Source of the DNA: Apus apus
Lineage: Eukaryota; Chordata; Aves; Apodiformes; Apodidae
Reading direction: 5' to 3'
Assembly: GCF_020740795.1 (NCBI RefSeq)
Contig: NC_067282.1
Span: 146,244,858-146,308,857, forward strand
DNA length: 64,000 nt
This document shows positions 47,501 through 62,500 of the stretch, piece by piece. Made by a program: the position numbers and the translations under genes. The first letter of the stretch is position 1; each line of letters opens with the position of its first letter. The notes beneath the pieces were generated by a model, which was not told the origin of the DNA, did not search any database, and saw only the letters and a list, made by a program, of their open reading frames with translations.

Positions 47501-50500
47501 TGTTGATGTTCTAACCAAAGTATTAGGCAAGAAGGAGCTGAGTAAGAACAAGTTGCTTCTGGAAATACTAGGTTTAGAAGCCCTAAGCCATTGCAACGTG
47601 GCTGTCTGAGCACTGGAAGTGAAGGTGGGAAGGAGGGGAAAGACAACAAAGTGCTCCTATTTGAATTTCAGCTCTGATATCCACATTGCTAGATAGGGAC
47701 AATGCTACACCTTGGGAGTGGCTGAGACCATCATTACAAGGTGTAGCAGAAAGTGTTTAAGGAGATGGAATAGCAAGATAGAGTCACTTGATACTAGGCA
47801 GGCTTTTGACATCTGAGCTGTAAGCAAGTATTGCACATTTATTTCTGCAATGGATTCAGAAGCGCATTCAGGCTTCCTTAAAGACCTCCCGTACTTAAGC
47901 CTTACCTTAAAATAAGGTTGTTTATACAAAAATCAATATTTAAAGCAAGTTTGTTGTGGGTTTTTTAAAAGACAAGAAATTTATGTGGGAATCTAGGATT
48001 CTTCTTGAACTTACATTAACAGTTCCACATAACGAACGTTTTTGTTCAGGGCTTCGATTTCTTTCATCTCTTTTTCACTGAGAGTGAAGTCAAAGATCTA
48101 ATGGAAAGAGACGTTAGGAATAAGTTAGCATTTCTGAACACAATCAACATTCATATGTTCCAGATTTCAGAAGTCCAGTTTCCTCTCCTCCCTACTGTCT
48201 CCCCTACAAATCCACACTTGCATGCATTTATAGGAAAGTCTTGAGCACGTGAATAAGTCCAGTCACGTTTGCTTTATGCTCTCTTGCAAGAAGAGAAAGG
48301 TAGTCTGGCAAGTACTGAGCTACCAGCTCTGGAAGAAATACATTGGTAGAGGGCAAGTGGGGAGCAATGTAGGCACTGAGTCCTGCAAGGAACACAGGAA
48401 CAAATGTTCCACCTTATTTGGGTTTGGTGGTCAAGCCAGATGCTTTCTGGTGGTATGGTTATGAGTTTTTCTGGCATGTCTCTATGCAACAACCCTTCCT
48501 TAACAAAGCTGCCCTATATCTAAAGACCAGGCAGAACAAGTCAGTCATTCCCAAACACCTACAGCCGACAAACCTGGGTTGCCCATTTACTGAATTGCTT
48601 CATCTGGCTTGTGCTGTTCACTACACCACCAGATGGAACTTCAGCTACTCCAGCAGATTACAAGACACCAGAATTTTTTCTTCTCTATTACTGGCATATC
48701 AATGTACCATTAAGTGATGGAGACAAAAAACATCATATTTGGCAAAGCTTGACATAGATTGAGCCTTATGTTTAGAGAAAGAAATGGGAAACTTGTCTTT
48801 TATAGGGGCTAAGCCAATGTAAGTGGATTCATCCATGCACCATTGGAGTACAAGTTTACCTGGAAATTCTCTCTGATGCGTTGTGGATTGAAGCTTTTTG
48901 GGATGACCACCACCCCTCGCTGGATGTTGAAGCGCAAAGCAACCTGTGCAGCTGTCTTGTTGTACTTTTTGCCTATGGCATTCAGCACAGGATCCTTCAG
49001 TAAAGGAGGTGAGGACACATTTACCCTGGAAGAAAATTGTAGAAAAGAAAAAAACAAAACACAAACCTCCTTATCTTTAATATCTTAAGCAGAGGCATCT
49101 GCTTGTTTGTGGACAGCATGCTGCACCTTGTTGAAAAGTAGTGTGAAAGATGGGAGAAGAGCTTTAGCATTTAAGCTGATGGGTTGTCAAAGGTAACTTC
49201 CTATGTGTTGTCCTAACATTGACTTAGTTTCTACTTTCTCAGCTAAGCCTCAGCATTCCCAGTTACAGACACTTTCTGTTAGAGGAGACCTAGGGTGACC
49301 TCCTATACAGACACCTGGCATTTTTTATTTTCGTATGACAACATGCAGCAGAAGTGTTGCAAGTTTAGATTCACAACAGTGATATTTAGATGCTGAAGTT
49401 CCAAGCTACTTTGAAAAATGTGGGTAAAAATATTTTGCAGAGAGATACAGCAATGGAGAGCTATTAATCTTTCCCTGGATAGTGACCCTGCTATCAGAGA
49501 GTAACATGGAAACTTACCATGATGCATCCCTTGATGTTCCCAATGGGCTGTATCCAACAATAACAATGTCGTGTTGTCTGCAAAATTCTAATAGTTTGGG
49601 TTGGGTGAAATAGGGATGGCATTCAACCTACAAGAGTAAAATAGAAAGAATGATTAATCAGCAGGATCAAATGCAGAAGGAGATGGTACCCCAATATTTG
49701 AGAGAGTTACAGACCAGATTATGCTTCCAAGAAAGGATATATATAAATTAAGGAACAGGGAAATTCAGTCTGTGTTTGCTGTTCTAAGTGTACGTTGCTG
49801 TGTGAAGGATGTTTTGGTTTTTTGTTTGGTTGTTGTTTTTTTTTGTGTGTGTTTGTTTTTTTTGTGGACAGCAGACCAACATCTGTGATCATAATTTTGC
49901 TGCAGAGAATTTTTATTGGCCCCCAGGGAAAGGTGACAATAAGTGAGGGGATGGAGGTGAGGGAAGATCACTAGAGAAGCAGGCTGAAAAGGCAACCCAT
50001 CTCATGTGGGTCAAATCTTTGTTTCTCTGCCTCTTGCACCCAGAGTGACTAATTTGATGATGTTTTTAGGGAAATCGTTGGCATAAGCTGTCCCAGATAG
50101 AAGGTGGAAGGGAATATGTAAAAGGTGAGACATATAATAGTTTGGGTTGGAAGGGACCTTAAAGATCATCTAGTTGCAACCCCCATGCATTGGCAGGGAC
50201 ACCTCCTGCTAGAACTGATTGCTCAAGGCCCCATCCAGCCTGGCCTTGAACGCTTACAGGGAAGGGACATCCACCACTTATCTGGGAAACCTGATCCAGT
50301 GTCTCACCACCTTCACAGTAAAGAATTTCTTTGTAATATCTCATCTAAATCTACCTTCTTTCAGCTTAAAACTATTCCCCCTCATCCTATCGCTACATGT
50401 CCTTGTGAAAAGTCCCTCCCCAGCTTTCCTGTAGGCCCACTTCAGGTACTGGAAGGCCACTATAAGGTCTCCCCAAAGCCTTCTCTTTCCCATGCTGAAC

Positions 50501-53500
50501 AACCCCAACTTTCTCAGCCAGCCTTGTTAGGAGAGGTGCTTCTCCATAACAGTTATGACCTTGTTACAGGCTCTGCCTTCCCAAATCACAAATGCTGTGC
50601 ATTACTCCTTTATAGGCAGGGATTTCCTGGCTGTACTGTGTCTCTGGGAAGGGATGTCTACAAGGTGACAGAGCAACCACTGTTTGTAGGCAGTCTGAAG
50701 CTAGCTGGCACATCTATGCTTGCTGGCTAGCTGCCCTAAACTGGGCTTAGTCTTTTGCCCAGTTTTCCTTTGCCCCAGGAAGCAGCAGCAATGCTCAGTG
50801 CAGCTTTAGAGGCATGCTAGAAACTGCAGTTTGTACCTGCTGGCCATGTTAATATCAGTGAAGGGTGGTGGATTTTCCTCCTCTCCCAGGCTGCCTTTCC
50901 CTGCAAGCCAAAGACAGGAACGAAGGCTATAGTTGGCCTCCCTGCTGTGCCCATGCCAATCCCAGCCCTCCAGGCCACAGGCTAAAGGTGGGAAGTTGGT
51001 CTCAGTTGGTCTTTGGCCTCTCCTCTGACACTGCTAATGTGGATATTCGTTTGTGCCAGATGAGTCAGGAGATCGTCACAGTGTTCTCTAGGAAATGCAG
51101 GGACCTGTCAAATGCCAGTGAAAGGCACTGGGCACTCGATGGGTCCCTGACACCACCTTCTCTCAGCCCCACTAGTGTAACGTCACTGGCACATGCCTGT
51201 CATCTTCATGGGCTTGTTCAGCTGAAGTCGGTCACTTAATGGGGTCTCCTCTTCAAATCAGGTTTTTCTCTTAACTCTTACTGATGCTGTAAGATGTCAT
51301 CTTACAGAAAAGGCACAAGAAAGCAAGTACAGGAATTATAGGAGTTGCTTCTAATGGCTTTTAAGCTTGGAAAGCTTAGAGTGATTCAGGATCCCTCATA
51401 CTTAGGACTGTTTTGTTTTGTGTCAACTGAGGTAGGCATGGCTTCATTGAGAATTGCTTAGCTTGGTATGGTTTGTCTTGGGAATTTTTTGGACTTGAAG
51501 TAAGGTACGTGGCAGAGATTTAAGGCTGGCATTGACTCAGAGCTCAACTTGGTTAGGGAGCTTGGCACAAAGGCACTAGTTTTAAAGTCCTGGAGCACAA
51601 ACTGAGGAAAGTGATTGTTCCAACAGCTTAAAATATTTATCTCTAGCCTAGATAGGATGAGTAATATTTTCAAGCTAGGAAAAGAAGAGTCGCAGTATGG
51701 AGGGCAGCATCTGTGTCAAAGGGTATGTCACCGTTCTGCACATGGCAGCTTAGGCCATGTGTTGCCTCTGTGTTTCCTACAGGGCAGTGGCACCACAGCA
51801 GGCACTGCCCTTGCCTTGCAGTCGTACCTGGTTGCTGACAGGTTTGTACTTAAGTCCTGGCTTGTTCAGGATCATCTCCAGCTGCCTGCGGTTGAAATTG
51901 GATACACCAATAGACTTTGCCAAGCCTGCATCCTTACATGCTTCCATTGCCTGCAAAGAAAGAAAAGATTGGTGGATCCCATATGTTTGTTTGATTCCTT
52001 GGACCAAGCATGTTAGAGATAGGTGGAAGATAATCCATTCTTGAGACTGCAAAACACCCTTTTCTGCAGCAGAACCAACAGCTCTACTAGCATGAGGGCT
52101 GGTGTTGCCCCCACTATTCTAATCTCCATTCCTGTGTAGACCCACTTTCCAGACCAAACCCTAATGTTTTATACCGCCTGTGAAGGTACAATTTTTCTGG
52201 AAAGCAGAAAGATTAATCTGAGATATAAATACTCATTGCCAGACATCTGCTTTCAAAGTATTTTGTTACTTTATGCTGCTTTAGCACTGCCTCAAAGCTG
52301 GAAGAGGGAGAATGAACAAAACAGATTGCTTTCCTGATAAGTCAATTTTTTCCTTTTGATTGTACAACAGTTTTTCATAGGATGTCTCTGTCTGGTGAAA
52401 TCCCCTATATATCTGCCAAGACACATCTCAAAACCAGCACAGAAAACTTCAGTACAATATAAATTAGACAAAAGGGGAGTGGGAGTGTGGGGGAAGAGGA
52501 ATTCTAAGTATTCTTCCCTTCACACAAATCCTAATAGCTGGAAAAGCCTTAAGAATGCTGAATATGAATACATGCCCTGGTATTCATTAGCTTCATCTGC
52601 TGGGTGGTTAAGGGCAAAGAAGGTTCTTGCCTGTGGGCTTCCCCTTTGCCTCCCAAAACTCTGCACACAAATGATTCAGTGACTTTGAGGCAGAGCAGAC
52701 CCCCCCATGAAGCTGGATGCCCTTCCTGCAGGTTTTGTTACTCCTTTCCATCTCACAGGAGCTGAAAGCAGGGAGGTAAGAGGCACCATGTTTTGAATGA
52801 CCTCTAGTTGGCCTCATATGCTTTGTATCACCCAGTGACAAGTCAGCAAATATAGTCATCTGGAGCCATTTTTTCCTGCTAGCACCATGCTGAGAGAGTG
52901 AAATTATCTGGATTGAGTTTATCCAGTTCGGTTTTGATTGATGCTATTATTTGCAGGCACACACCACCACCTATTCTTTTCTTGGCTTATTAATTGAAGA
53001 CTGCTACAAGATATCCTTTACAATAAGCACCAGCTTGAAGATAAAAACCTAACAGTGTTGGGACAGCTGTTGCTTTCAACATTTGAGCAACAAGCCTGTC
53101 AAACAGAGGAATGAACTGCATCAGCCAAAGACAAGGGTAACAAAAACAGCTATTGTGGAAGTCCCCATTCCCTTGGAGAACCAGCCAGGATGGCTCAGCT
53201 GCCAGGGGAAAGCCCAAATCCACCCTGTGATCTCTCCTGCTCTGAACTTTTGCTCAGATTTTCACCGATTTCTATATCTGCTGTACTTCGAGTAGAGCTA
53301 AATTGGGACACAATTCCTATCCAGCTCTGGATGGTGCAAGCTGAAGTGAAGCAGGTAGTAGCCCATGCTATTTCTCTTGGCACAAACTAGGCTGAATTAG
53401 GGATGCCTTTGCAACAGATCTGGTACAGAGGGAGAGCTGACCAGCTTTGACCACAAACTAGAGAACGTTCAAGGCTTTTGAAAGGCAGGAATGTAAGAAG

Positions 53501-56500
53501 ATTGCTGAATTTCACTTTCTGCCTCACCTGAGATCCTGAAGCCAAGTTGGCAGTAGGCTTAAGGAGACATCTGGCATGAGGACTATAGCTCATCACAAAC
53601 AACTTTAGGATGCAGTCTTTCAGGCAAATGCTGCTTCCCTCCAAGTTTTCATAGCAGAAATGCTGTGAGTTCTCATTTGAAAATTCAATTTAGAAGTTCT
53701 GATGGCAAAGAGTTTTGGGGGTTTTTTGTTTGTTTTGTATTTGGGGTTTTGTTGTTGTTTTTGGGGTTTTTATGGTGAGTTTTAGGGCAAATTCTGTTTT
53801 ATCCTGAAGGTGAAAAGCTTCCTTTTTTGAGGAGGATCCAGTCACATCTTAGAGCTCCAACCTTCTTCTGCTGTAAAGGTCTGATGAAGAGGAGAGATAG
53901 GTAAAAACCTACAGATACCTGTACCACATGCACTCTCTGAAAGAAGGAATGTGGATGTCAGATATTTCAGCCATTTGTTTTTTTGTTATAAAATAATTAA
54001 GTGATGGCAAGAAGCAACATCCCTTGGGACAGAAGCAGAGTTTGTCCATGGAGCTAGTATGATTTGATCCCTTTGCCCTGTCAGTATGCCTCAGCTCTAT
54101 TTTTGAATGCCATAGGTAAAACTGAGAATGAGGATCTGTGTGTTTAATGCATATACAGATAGATGTTGTGTTTGCTTACCTCCCAAGTGGCACATAAATC
54201 TGTCTCATGGTAGATAAACTTTCCATTTTCATCTCTTGGGTAGATTGCATCTCCAGGCTGAAAAGTAAAGCCACATTTTTTGTTCATTGAAAAAAAAAAA
54301 TGTCACTCTTCTGAGCAAACATTTTTCCACACACTCTCCTTCTACTAGCAAACAAAAAAACAAACAAAAATAAATCAAAAGCTTTCTGAAACACCCTAAG
54401 TTCAACAGGTCATTCATGCTGAGCTTACCACATCCTCCACTGCTGGGTCATCCTTGGATACACATCTGAACTGTCACATGAGTGCACACTCAGGAGTTCC
54501 CGGATGGCCTTGTTTTTCAACAAACTTTTGACCTTTATGGAATGGCATCCAAAGGACTAGTCTCCTTCTGAAGGGCTGGCTTAGAGTATCAACCTGTATT
54601 CTTTTCCACTTCTTCCCAGCCCTTCCCCTGATCCTGCTAGTGTCCTAGGCACCTAGGGAGAGTACCAGCTCTCAACAGTTGCAGGGACTATTTCCAAGAG
54701 CTACTTACTGGTAGTAAAGGTCCACACATCTAGCTACAGTATATGCTGAGAACCTCTTGAGTGGATTGCCACTTTTCTTTGGGCACCAGGAGCTCTTTCT
54801 TCCTATCTCTATGCCTCATAAACAAGACTTTAGAGCTGAGTTATGAGCTGGTATTTCAGGAGCACATCTTTCCCTTATTTGCTGGTCATTTCACTGCTGT
54901 TGCAGCAGTGCATTAACAGTTCCTTGCCTGCAATTACACTTTTTCATAAAAACCCTTCAGTGATTTTGACATTTGATCTGCCTGCAAACTGCTACATTTT
55001 AAAGGCCTGGGTACAAGATGTTGACATGGTAACTCCTTGGGAACACACAGCTGTGACTAATATGATCAGTAATTGGTGCCTCCCAATTCAGTCAAGAAGT
55101 TCAAATTCAAGGCATCTCATGGGAAAAGTGAGCCTAAGGAAAACAAGATCTCAGATTTCAGAGGCCCAGGTCTAACTTACAGGCATATGCCTGTGTCCTC
55201 CAAGTGTGCTGGTTTTCCTCAATGAATTCCACAAAGACGAATTGTGGCCTTTGTTGCTGTGTCTTGTTGAACAAGAACAAAAAAATGATCTTGACTAGGA
55301 GGCAGATGGCTGTTGGGTACATTTTTCTACTGGAAGTCAAACTGTTTGCCATCATAAGTTGAGGTGGAGAAGCCTTATTGACAAAACCACCCTGTGGTAT
55401 TTTGAAACAAAAAATTCATCCCTGTGACATGCCACCAGACTCCAAGGACTGCAAACTCAACACATAGCAGTTGGACTACATTGATTTCAGAAGCTGAATC
55501 TGAATTCAAGACCTTTTCAGTTCTTTCCACTTCTAATTCATTAACTTCTGTTCAACACTACTTTTTTATAGTAGTCAATAAACACTTAACTACATTAGCT
55601 AATTCATCATCTCCCTGTTTCCCTCTAATTCTATCACTTGTATTCTAAAAGCAAAGTCAGGATGAATGGGGCTTGAAGACAAACTTATCTTGGCTGAGAC
55701 AAGTGGTACCATCTATTGTGGGTTCCACACGGATCAATCCTTCCTCCAGGGAACTGCACAAGCTGTTTGAAGTACAGTTGTCTCTGCTCGATAGTAACCA
55801 GGCAATACTTTCTCTGCCAAGCTACTTTTTTATGCAAGGAAGCTCCTGAATGAAAGAACTGTCTGCAGATGGTTAAAGTGCTGAGAGAAAAACAGTGTTT
55901 TGATGATGACAAGAAGGTGGTTCCTGGGTCTTTGAAAAGATCTTTCAGAAGTTGGTCACATTTCTCAGCTTTGGGTTCTCATGAATTACACTGCACCAGT
56001 CGTGCCCACAAGTGCTGTTGTCTTCTCTTGCAGGTTTCTTGGAAAAAGCCCTCTGCCTTAGACTGAACATAGGGTGGCTTCCTACCGTGCTGCTGTATGA
56101 GCACTGAAATAAGTGTAACAACACTGTACAGTCACTGCCACTATGCAAGGATCACATCATACCATGTCACATTCAAAGTCTGGAAGCAGTCCAAAACCTG
56201 CCAGACAACTTACTCTCATATTTAAAACATGGCAGCAGGTAACCACTGAGAGGAAAAGCTGTGCTCCCAATATAATAATTTCCTCACCAACACAGACGCA
56301 GAAAGACAGGTGTGCACATCCCATTGCTTCCACAAAATGGTCTTTGACAAGAAGGCTTTCTCAAGAGAGTAATTTTAACAACTTGTGAATGCCTACTGTA
56401 TAAACAGAAGGCAATAGGAAGTCATATATTGAGGTCATTGGTCTGATTTAATTTATTCTTTTTAAATGATCAGAAGATATCTGAATGAGACTTGTTCAAT

Positions 56501-59500
56501 GTAAGGGTAAAATAACAGCTTTCCTCCTAGATGACAGAATAATTTAGTTGGGAGGGATTTGGAGATCATTCTGTGCACAGGTGCCAGCTTACTGATGGAT
56601 CAGTCATCTGAGCAGAGTACCCTAGAAAACCTGCCCGTTGGTATGAGCTCCCCAGGCAGAGGACATGTGGTGGTCTGGAGGAAATCTGTTTCTGCTGGTC
56701 ATCTCCCTTGTTAGGGTGGAGGGGCTGAGCACCACTGCTGGGCTAAAAGGAGGAAGAACAAAAATCTTGAACAGGGAATCTGCTTGAGGGAAAAATACAG
56801 GGATGGTGCAGGCTAATGTTAGTAGATCAGTGAATAATGTCACCCCAGATGTCAGCCATTCTTGATCTACCCAAAAGTGCTGACATGGTTGAGCATTCTT
56901 CCTCCAAGTGATGCTCTCCAAAAACAGATTCCTCTTAGTCTGCCTAAAAGCCCTTATAACAGCTTGCACCTCTGGGCACTGCAGGGTCATGGTTCTTATG
57001 GGTTTCAAACTGGGACTGTAAATTTTGTCTCAAGTACTTCACTGGTTTCAAGCAGAGACTGTTTTTGCTAGAAGGCTTTTGAGGAAACAGGAGAACACCA
57101 ACATTGACTGACTGGGGCAGAGTAGGAGTTTGTTAGCTTTATAGCTGCACCTTCCTTACCAAAGGCAAGCATTGCATGCAGGATCAGTGTATTTGTGAGA
57201 GAGGGAGCAAAGAAAGGAAACTTGTCACCATTGCAAAAGGATCTTTCATATATATATTTATTTTATTTTATGTATTTTTAAAATTATTATTATTTGGCAC
57301 AGAAAAATGTATATTTTTCAGGCAGAAAGGTGACTTCCTTCTTTCTCTCCTCTCACTGGGGACATGAATGAGTCTCTAGGACTGCTACTCCTGTAACAAC
57401 TCAGATTGTTGATACAGGCCTCAGGGAGTCAGATGTACATTACTTTAAAGCCAGCTGTCTATATCTTTATATTGTGAGACAATGACCTTCACTATGTGGG
57501 AGAATGAACTACTAGAGAATAAAAACACAAGCAAAGGGAAACAGGAAATTGCAAGTTGTGGGAAATTTTACAAAATGTACCCAAAAGGATTCTATACGTG
57601 GGACCATATAAATAAAGTTTTAATATCTGAGTCCAGTTGCTCCTATACAGGTCTTAATGGGATATTGCTTCCTTAGGGATAAAGGAACTGCAAGTCTAAA
57701 GTTATTGCTTCATTGGTAAATTGCTTCCTATCTGCTGCTTCTGGAAGCCAGAAGTCCTTAGGAAAATACAATTTTAATAATCAGAGAACTGCCTTCCTTG
57801 CAGGAAGAAGCTAGTTTACAGCTTAAACATTTCATAGAAATCATTAGCCTGGCTAACCCTGTTCTCTCTAAGAAAAACAATCTAATTGGTTCAAAGCCTC
57901 TTTAATTAATTTTGAATCTCCTTCTTCTGATTTAGTTATTCTATTTGCCTTTATATCATGTACTTGGAGAGGAAAACTGTGAAGCAAGGTACAAATAGCT
58001 ATGAAAGCAGAAAGTCTGGGGACTTTCAAGAGCTCCATGTGAGGGAGGCATGCAATTCTGATGTGAGCTCCTTGAATTCAAAGGTTTTGACAAGTTGTCC
58101 ACTGGGGAGGAATATCAGGCTTTAACTTTTTAGACATTTGAGTGAACAACTCATGTTTGGGACCAACTGAGGCTGTCCAAGAGGAGCACTGGGGTTAGGG
58201 AGATTAAGATCATAACCATGATTTGCCCAGTGGCTCTAGTACTACTAGAGCTAGTAATGTTTTGGGACAGAGTACGGAAATCAACTTGGTAGTTTGTCCC
58301 TTTCCCTCTCCAAACTTTGCCCCTAGCCCTTTGCTGCTTTGCATCACCACTTTCATCCAGTGACTCCCTCTTCATGGCTCAGGGAGGATTAAGACACGTG
58401 CTGCTTCAGCTACAGTAGGTCTTCAGCACAAGGAGTGTTCAATCCCGATCAGGGGGCCTGGCCTTCCAGGGGAGACACCCCATGCAACAGCTGTCATTGG
58501 CTGTTCTCACACCACCTCTAAGCCTCTCTTTGTGTGGGTAGGGTAGTGCACAGAAATGTGTGCATGCAGTGCATATCAAACATTGTCTGGCCAAAGTGCT
58601 GCTTTCAACATGGACTGGAAGCTGCAGGAAAGATGGTAGATGGAGACCATAGTTCAAGCCAATTATGCACTTTCTTTGGGTAATTTTTCTTTTTACCTTG
58701 AAAGCCATTGGCAGCTCAATAATGTAGAGGTCAACATAGTCCAGCTGCATGATCTTCAGGGTTTTCTCCAGTGTGGGACGCACCAGCTCTGGGGGGTGGC
58801 AGGTATTCCACAGCTGAGGAGGCAAGCACAGGCTCTTTTTTGGGTGCCAGGAGGAACAGTGAGCACCCTCCAGCTGACACCCGCCCCCCACACACACTCT
58901 CTCCTGTCCTTCTGACAGACCCATTATGCACAGTGCAAAGACATTGTGGTCTACATCAATACAAGACAATGGTGAGGGGAGTTATCCTGCCTTCTGCCAG
59001 AGGCAGATGTCAAGGTTAAGACAGGAATCCTTGACCAGGACTGTCTGAGTGCTGACTTAATAAAGCCATTACAAATTTGTTTATTACAACACCGTTTCTT
59101 CTGAGTATATTGCAAGCTCTTGCTCAATGAACTAAAGCAGATTCTTTTTGTTTTCTGAGCTTTCCAAGCTTATGCTTTCACTGGAAAACTTTGTTCCCTC
59201 AAGAAATCTGTGGTTAGTTTTACGCTGTAAGGCAGAACCTCAGATCATGTGAATTAGCTATCGAGCAGCCAAGCACCCAGCACAAAGAGAATCTTTTGGT
59301 TTTCTCCTGTAGTCATGGAGTCAGAGTAGTAATTTACTCCCTAGTCCTCACTGAAAGTTGTATTATTGTTTAGTTACCATAACACAGGTGTGACTAGTTA
59401 AAGCACAACCTTCTCAACCTCTTTAAGCGCAACTGCTTCCTTGCAGAGTTATGCCTTGAGGTTGCCATGGACTGTGCTCAGTTGATTAGTTTTCAGTACT

Positions 59501-62500
59501 ATCTCTAACTGAACTCTGCTGATGAAAATCTCGTGCAAGAATAAAAGCATAGTGTAGTAATTAGTAACCAGGAGCTCTTAGTAAACTGATTGCTGAAGTT
59601 AAAAGGGACAAAAACCAGAATTAACACACAATAGGCAGTTAAAGTACCATTTGCTTGCACACAATAAGCTGGGTTACTTTATCTTCTTTTTTTCAATGCA
59701 CAAAACTGACATGTAGAGTCATGTTGAGGTTTTGGACACCTTTATGGGGTGGAGAAAGGTGCTGTTTGTTGGTATGGTCATTGTCTAGCCAGTTCTTCCA
59801 ACAAAGCTGGCAGTCATAGCACGCCAAGGTATAGAATGAATCTATTATTGAGACGTGAAACATTTCAATTGCAATTTTCAGAAGACAGTGATTATAAGTG
59901 TCAAGGGACATAGCCTGGGTAAGTTTTAAAGTATTTTAGATGTCTGGGGTTTTTCTAATCCAGGGGAATAACTACCTGCTTAGTTCTGCAGAGACAAGGG
60001 CAAGTTATCTTGAAGTTCAGTTGTACTGAGAGCAACACACCTGACCCTACCCTAACCTGACACACCAAAGCAGGGGCTGGCACCTGGAAATTCATACTAG
60101 GCCTTACCCATCTGTATGTTGCAAGGCATGAAGAGTTTATGATCACTAAGATGGTGGATATACAGGCTGAGGTGTACTACAGTAAAGGGAACCAGGTCCT
60201 GCTCTTAAGAGTTTTAAACTGCTCCACTGGATTCCATTAAAGCCTTTGGTCTGGGTGTTATTTAAGCATTTTCCAATTTCAGACTTTCATTTTATATGTA
60301 AAATGAAATGATGTTTTGGACTTAAGTATAGGTAAGGAAATGAATCTGTATACCCTTCATGTTTATTTTGTTTCATTACTGTGTTTAAGAAATTTAGTAA
60401 CCTGAGGTATGTTGGTAGTTTAGGAGTTTTTCTGAGTGCCCTTTCTAGCCCAGTGCTATTGAGCTCAGCACTTGCCAGTGAATATATTTCCCGTTAAAAA
60501 TCTGCAGAGTTTCTAAAGAAGCAGCCTTTAGAAGCAGCAAACATTTGTACTGTGTTAATACATAGATGCCATGGAAACTTTAGAGTTTCATAGCTGTTTT
60601 CATGATTTTGTACAAGTTATTGTATTATCTACCTAGCTAGAACCCATGTAGATGTTTGAGCAGTTAAAGCTGCCAGCTGGCTTTGGCATTTCAGGACACC
60701 ACATTTCCTGGAAATGTTACTTCTTGTTTAATGAAAGAAACATCCTGGGATGAAAAAGGACACCAGAAAGGTCTTGCTATATAAGCCAAGTGAGATGTTG
60801 GCAGTTGATATAAAACCTCTAAAATTTCTGGATGCTGAGCTGCTCTGCCTGATCAGCCAGCCAGCAGCAAGAGCCAAGTACAAATGCTGATGATTTCAAC
60901 TGGCAGATGTAGCCCGATTGCACCAAGTTACTATTCCAGTAACTGCCACTCAGCAGGGCTGTCCTTATTGATGGACCAGCCTTCAGTTTGCATCGTCTCT
61001 GTTTAACGAAGGATCTGCATGAGGGACTTGAGTCTGAAGGGTCTTGGGAATTTCCAGCACTTCTGATGTCTGTAAGGCTGAAAACAAGTCCAAATTTTGT
61101 TGTACAGCCTGCTTTCAGGAATTACCTTCTCTGTCTACCATGCTTCCCAGAAGATGCAACTATTTGTATCAGTCAGTTATCAACCAATAGCTGATGTGTT
61201 TAGCAGTGGCTTGATATTTGAATGTAGTTCATAAGATACATAAGTTTATAAGGTACATAAAGCTGAAGATACATAAGCTCATAAGACGAGGGATGTCTAG
61301 TCCCACTCCTCCTGAGAAGTTCAGAGATTATATGAAAATGTGTGAAAACCCTGCATTGTGATGGATCAAATTGGTTGCAGATTATTTTCCACTTCCACTT
61401 TTGAACTCTTTGAAGGCTACAGAGGTGCTCTAATCAACTGTCACCCTGAGCACCTGAAGTTTTGCCAAGCACAAAGAGGACACAAAAGAAAGATAAATCC
61501 ACAAATGTCCCATCTCACAGTCACAAGACAGGCTGGAATAACAGACATTGACTGTTGTGGTACTACAAGTTGCAGCCCTGTGGCTTGCATGATCTGCAGT
61601 TTAGGAAACAATGGAACTTAAAATCAGGAAATGAAATGCAGTTTTGCAGGTGGCTCAGTGCTTAGGTAGTGATCATCAGCTAGGAAAATCATCTAGTGAT
61701 TAGATCAGACAGCTGAATATGAAAAGGCTTAATAAAGTAAGTTTGGAATCCTCATAAAGTTTTACTGAGAGATGCAGTTTCACAGAACCTAAAGGTCCAT
61801 ATGGGAAAATAAGCTGTAGTGGAAGCAGTTGGGAAAGTCGAAGACTCAGAATTGTCAGGACATCTGGTTCTAACCTTTTGGCACAACTGTGGTTTTGATT
61901 TGAAATACTACTGGTAATTTGAAGCAATGATGTTATAAAACAGTTCAAAGAAAATATTTTGACTGATTCAAATCAACATATTTGGCATATGAGAGACTGA
62001 GAGACTACCCTGGTAAAGGTGGAAAATTTGAGGATATGAAGCTTTTCTCAGGATGGCAAGGTTGTTACCAGTAGAAACGAGCAGAGAACTTGGAAAAGAG
62101 TTGCATACTTTACAGATTGGAAGTTGCTGTACTTGGACATTGGTCTATAGTTGCTAAAAATCCACTTGGTCTGCAAACTACCCAATCTGAATCTTAGTTT
62201 CACAGATCACAGATCTTAACAAATTTGCTCACAGTAAAGTGGGCCTCTTATCCCATGGGATCTCTCACTCTAGGAACAGTGGTATTTATTTCCAAGTCGG
62301 TTGAGTAACTTTTATGGATTACGTCTTACTTGGGAAAGGAGAAAGGGAAAATATTAGTCTGATATGGCCAAGAAGCACTCCAGGAAGGGGAACTTGAGGC
62401 CACAAACTTCATTAGAGAGTGGACAGGCACCATGAATTTTCTGGGGCCATCTGATCTTAGTTCTTCAATGTGCAATGAGCTCTCTGTTTTATACCTGGGG

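Noticed and set aside
50125..50730. 201-codon + strand reading frame, the longest in the window
   Set aside because: Most of it is the antisense strand of a CR1 fragment in an AKR1D1 intron, and the translation has no domain. CR1 antisense frames of this kind recur at other copies.
56530..56575. Possible CR1 3' end (AATAATTTAGTTGGGAGGGA)
   Set aside because: Fewer than 50 bases with several mismatches, too short to call as an element.
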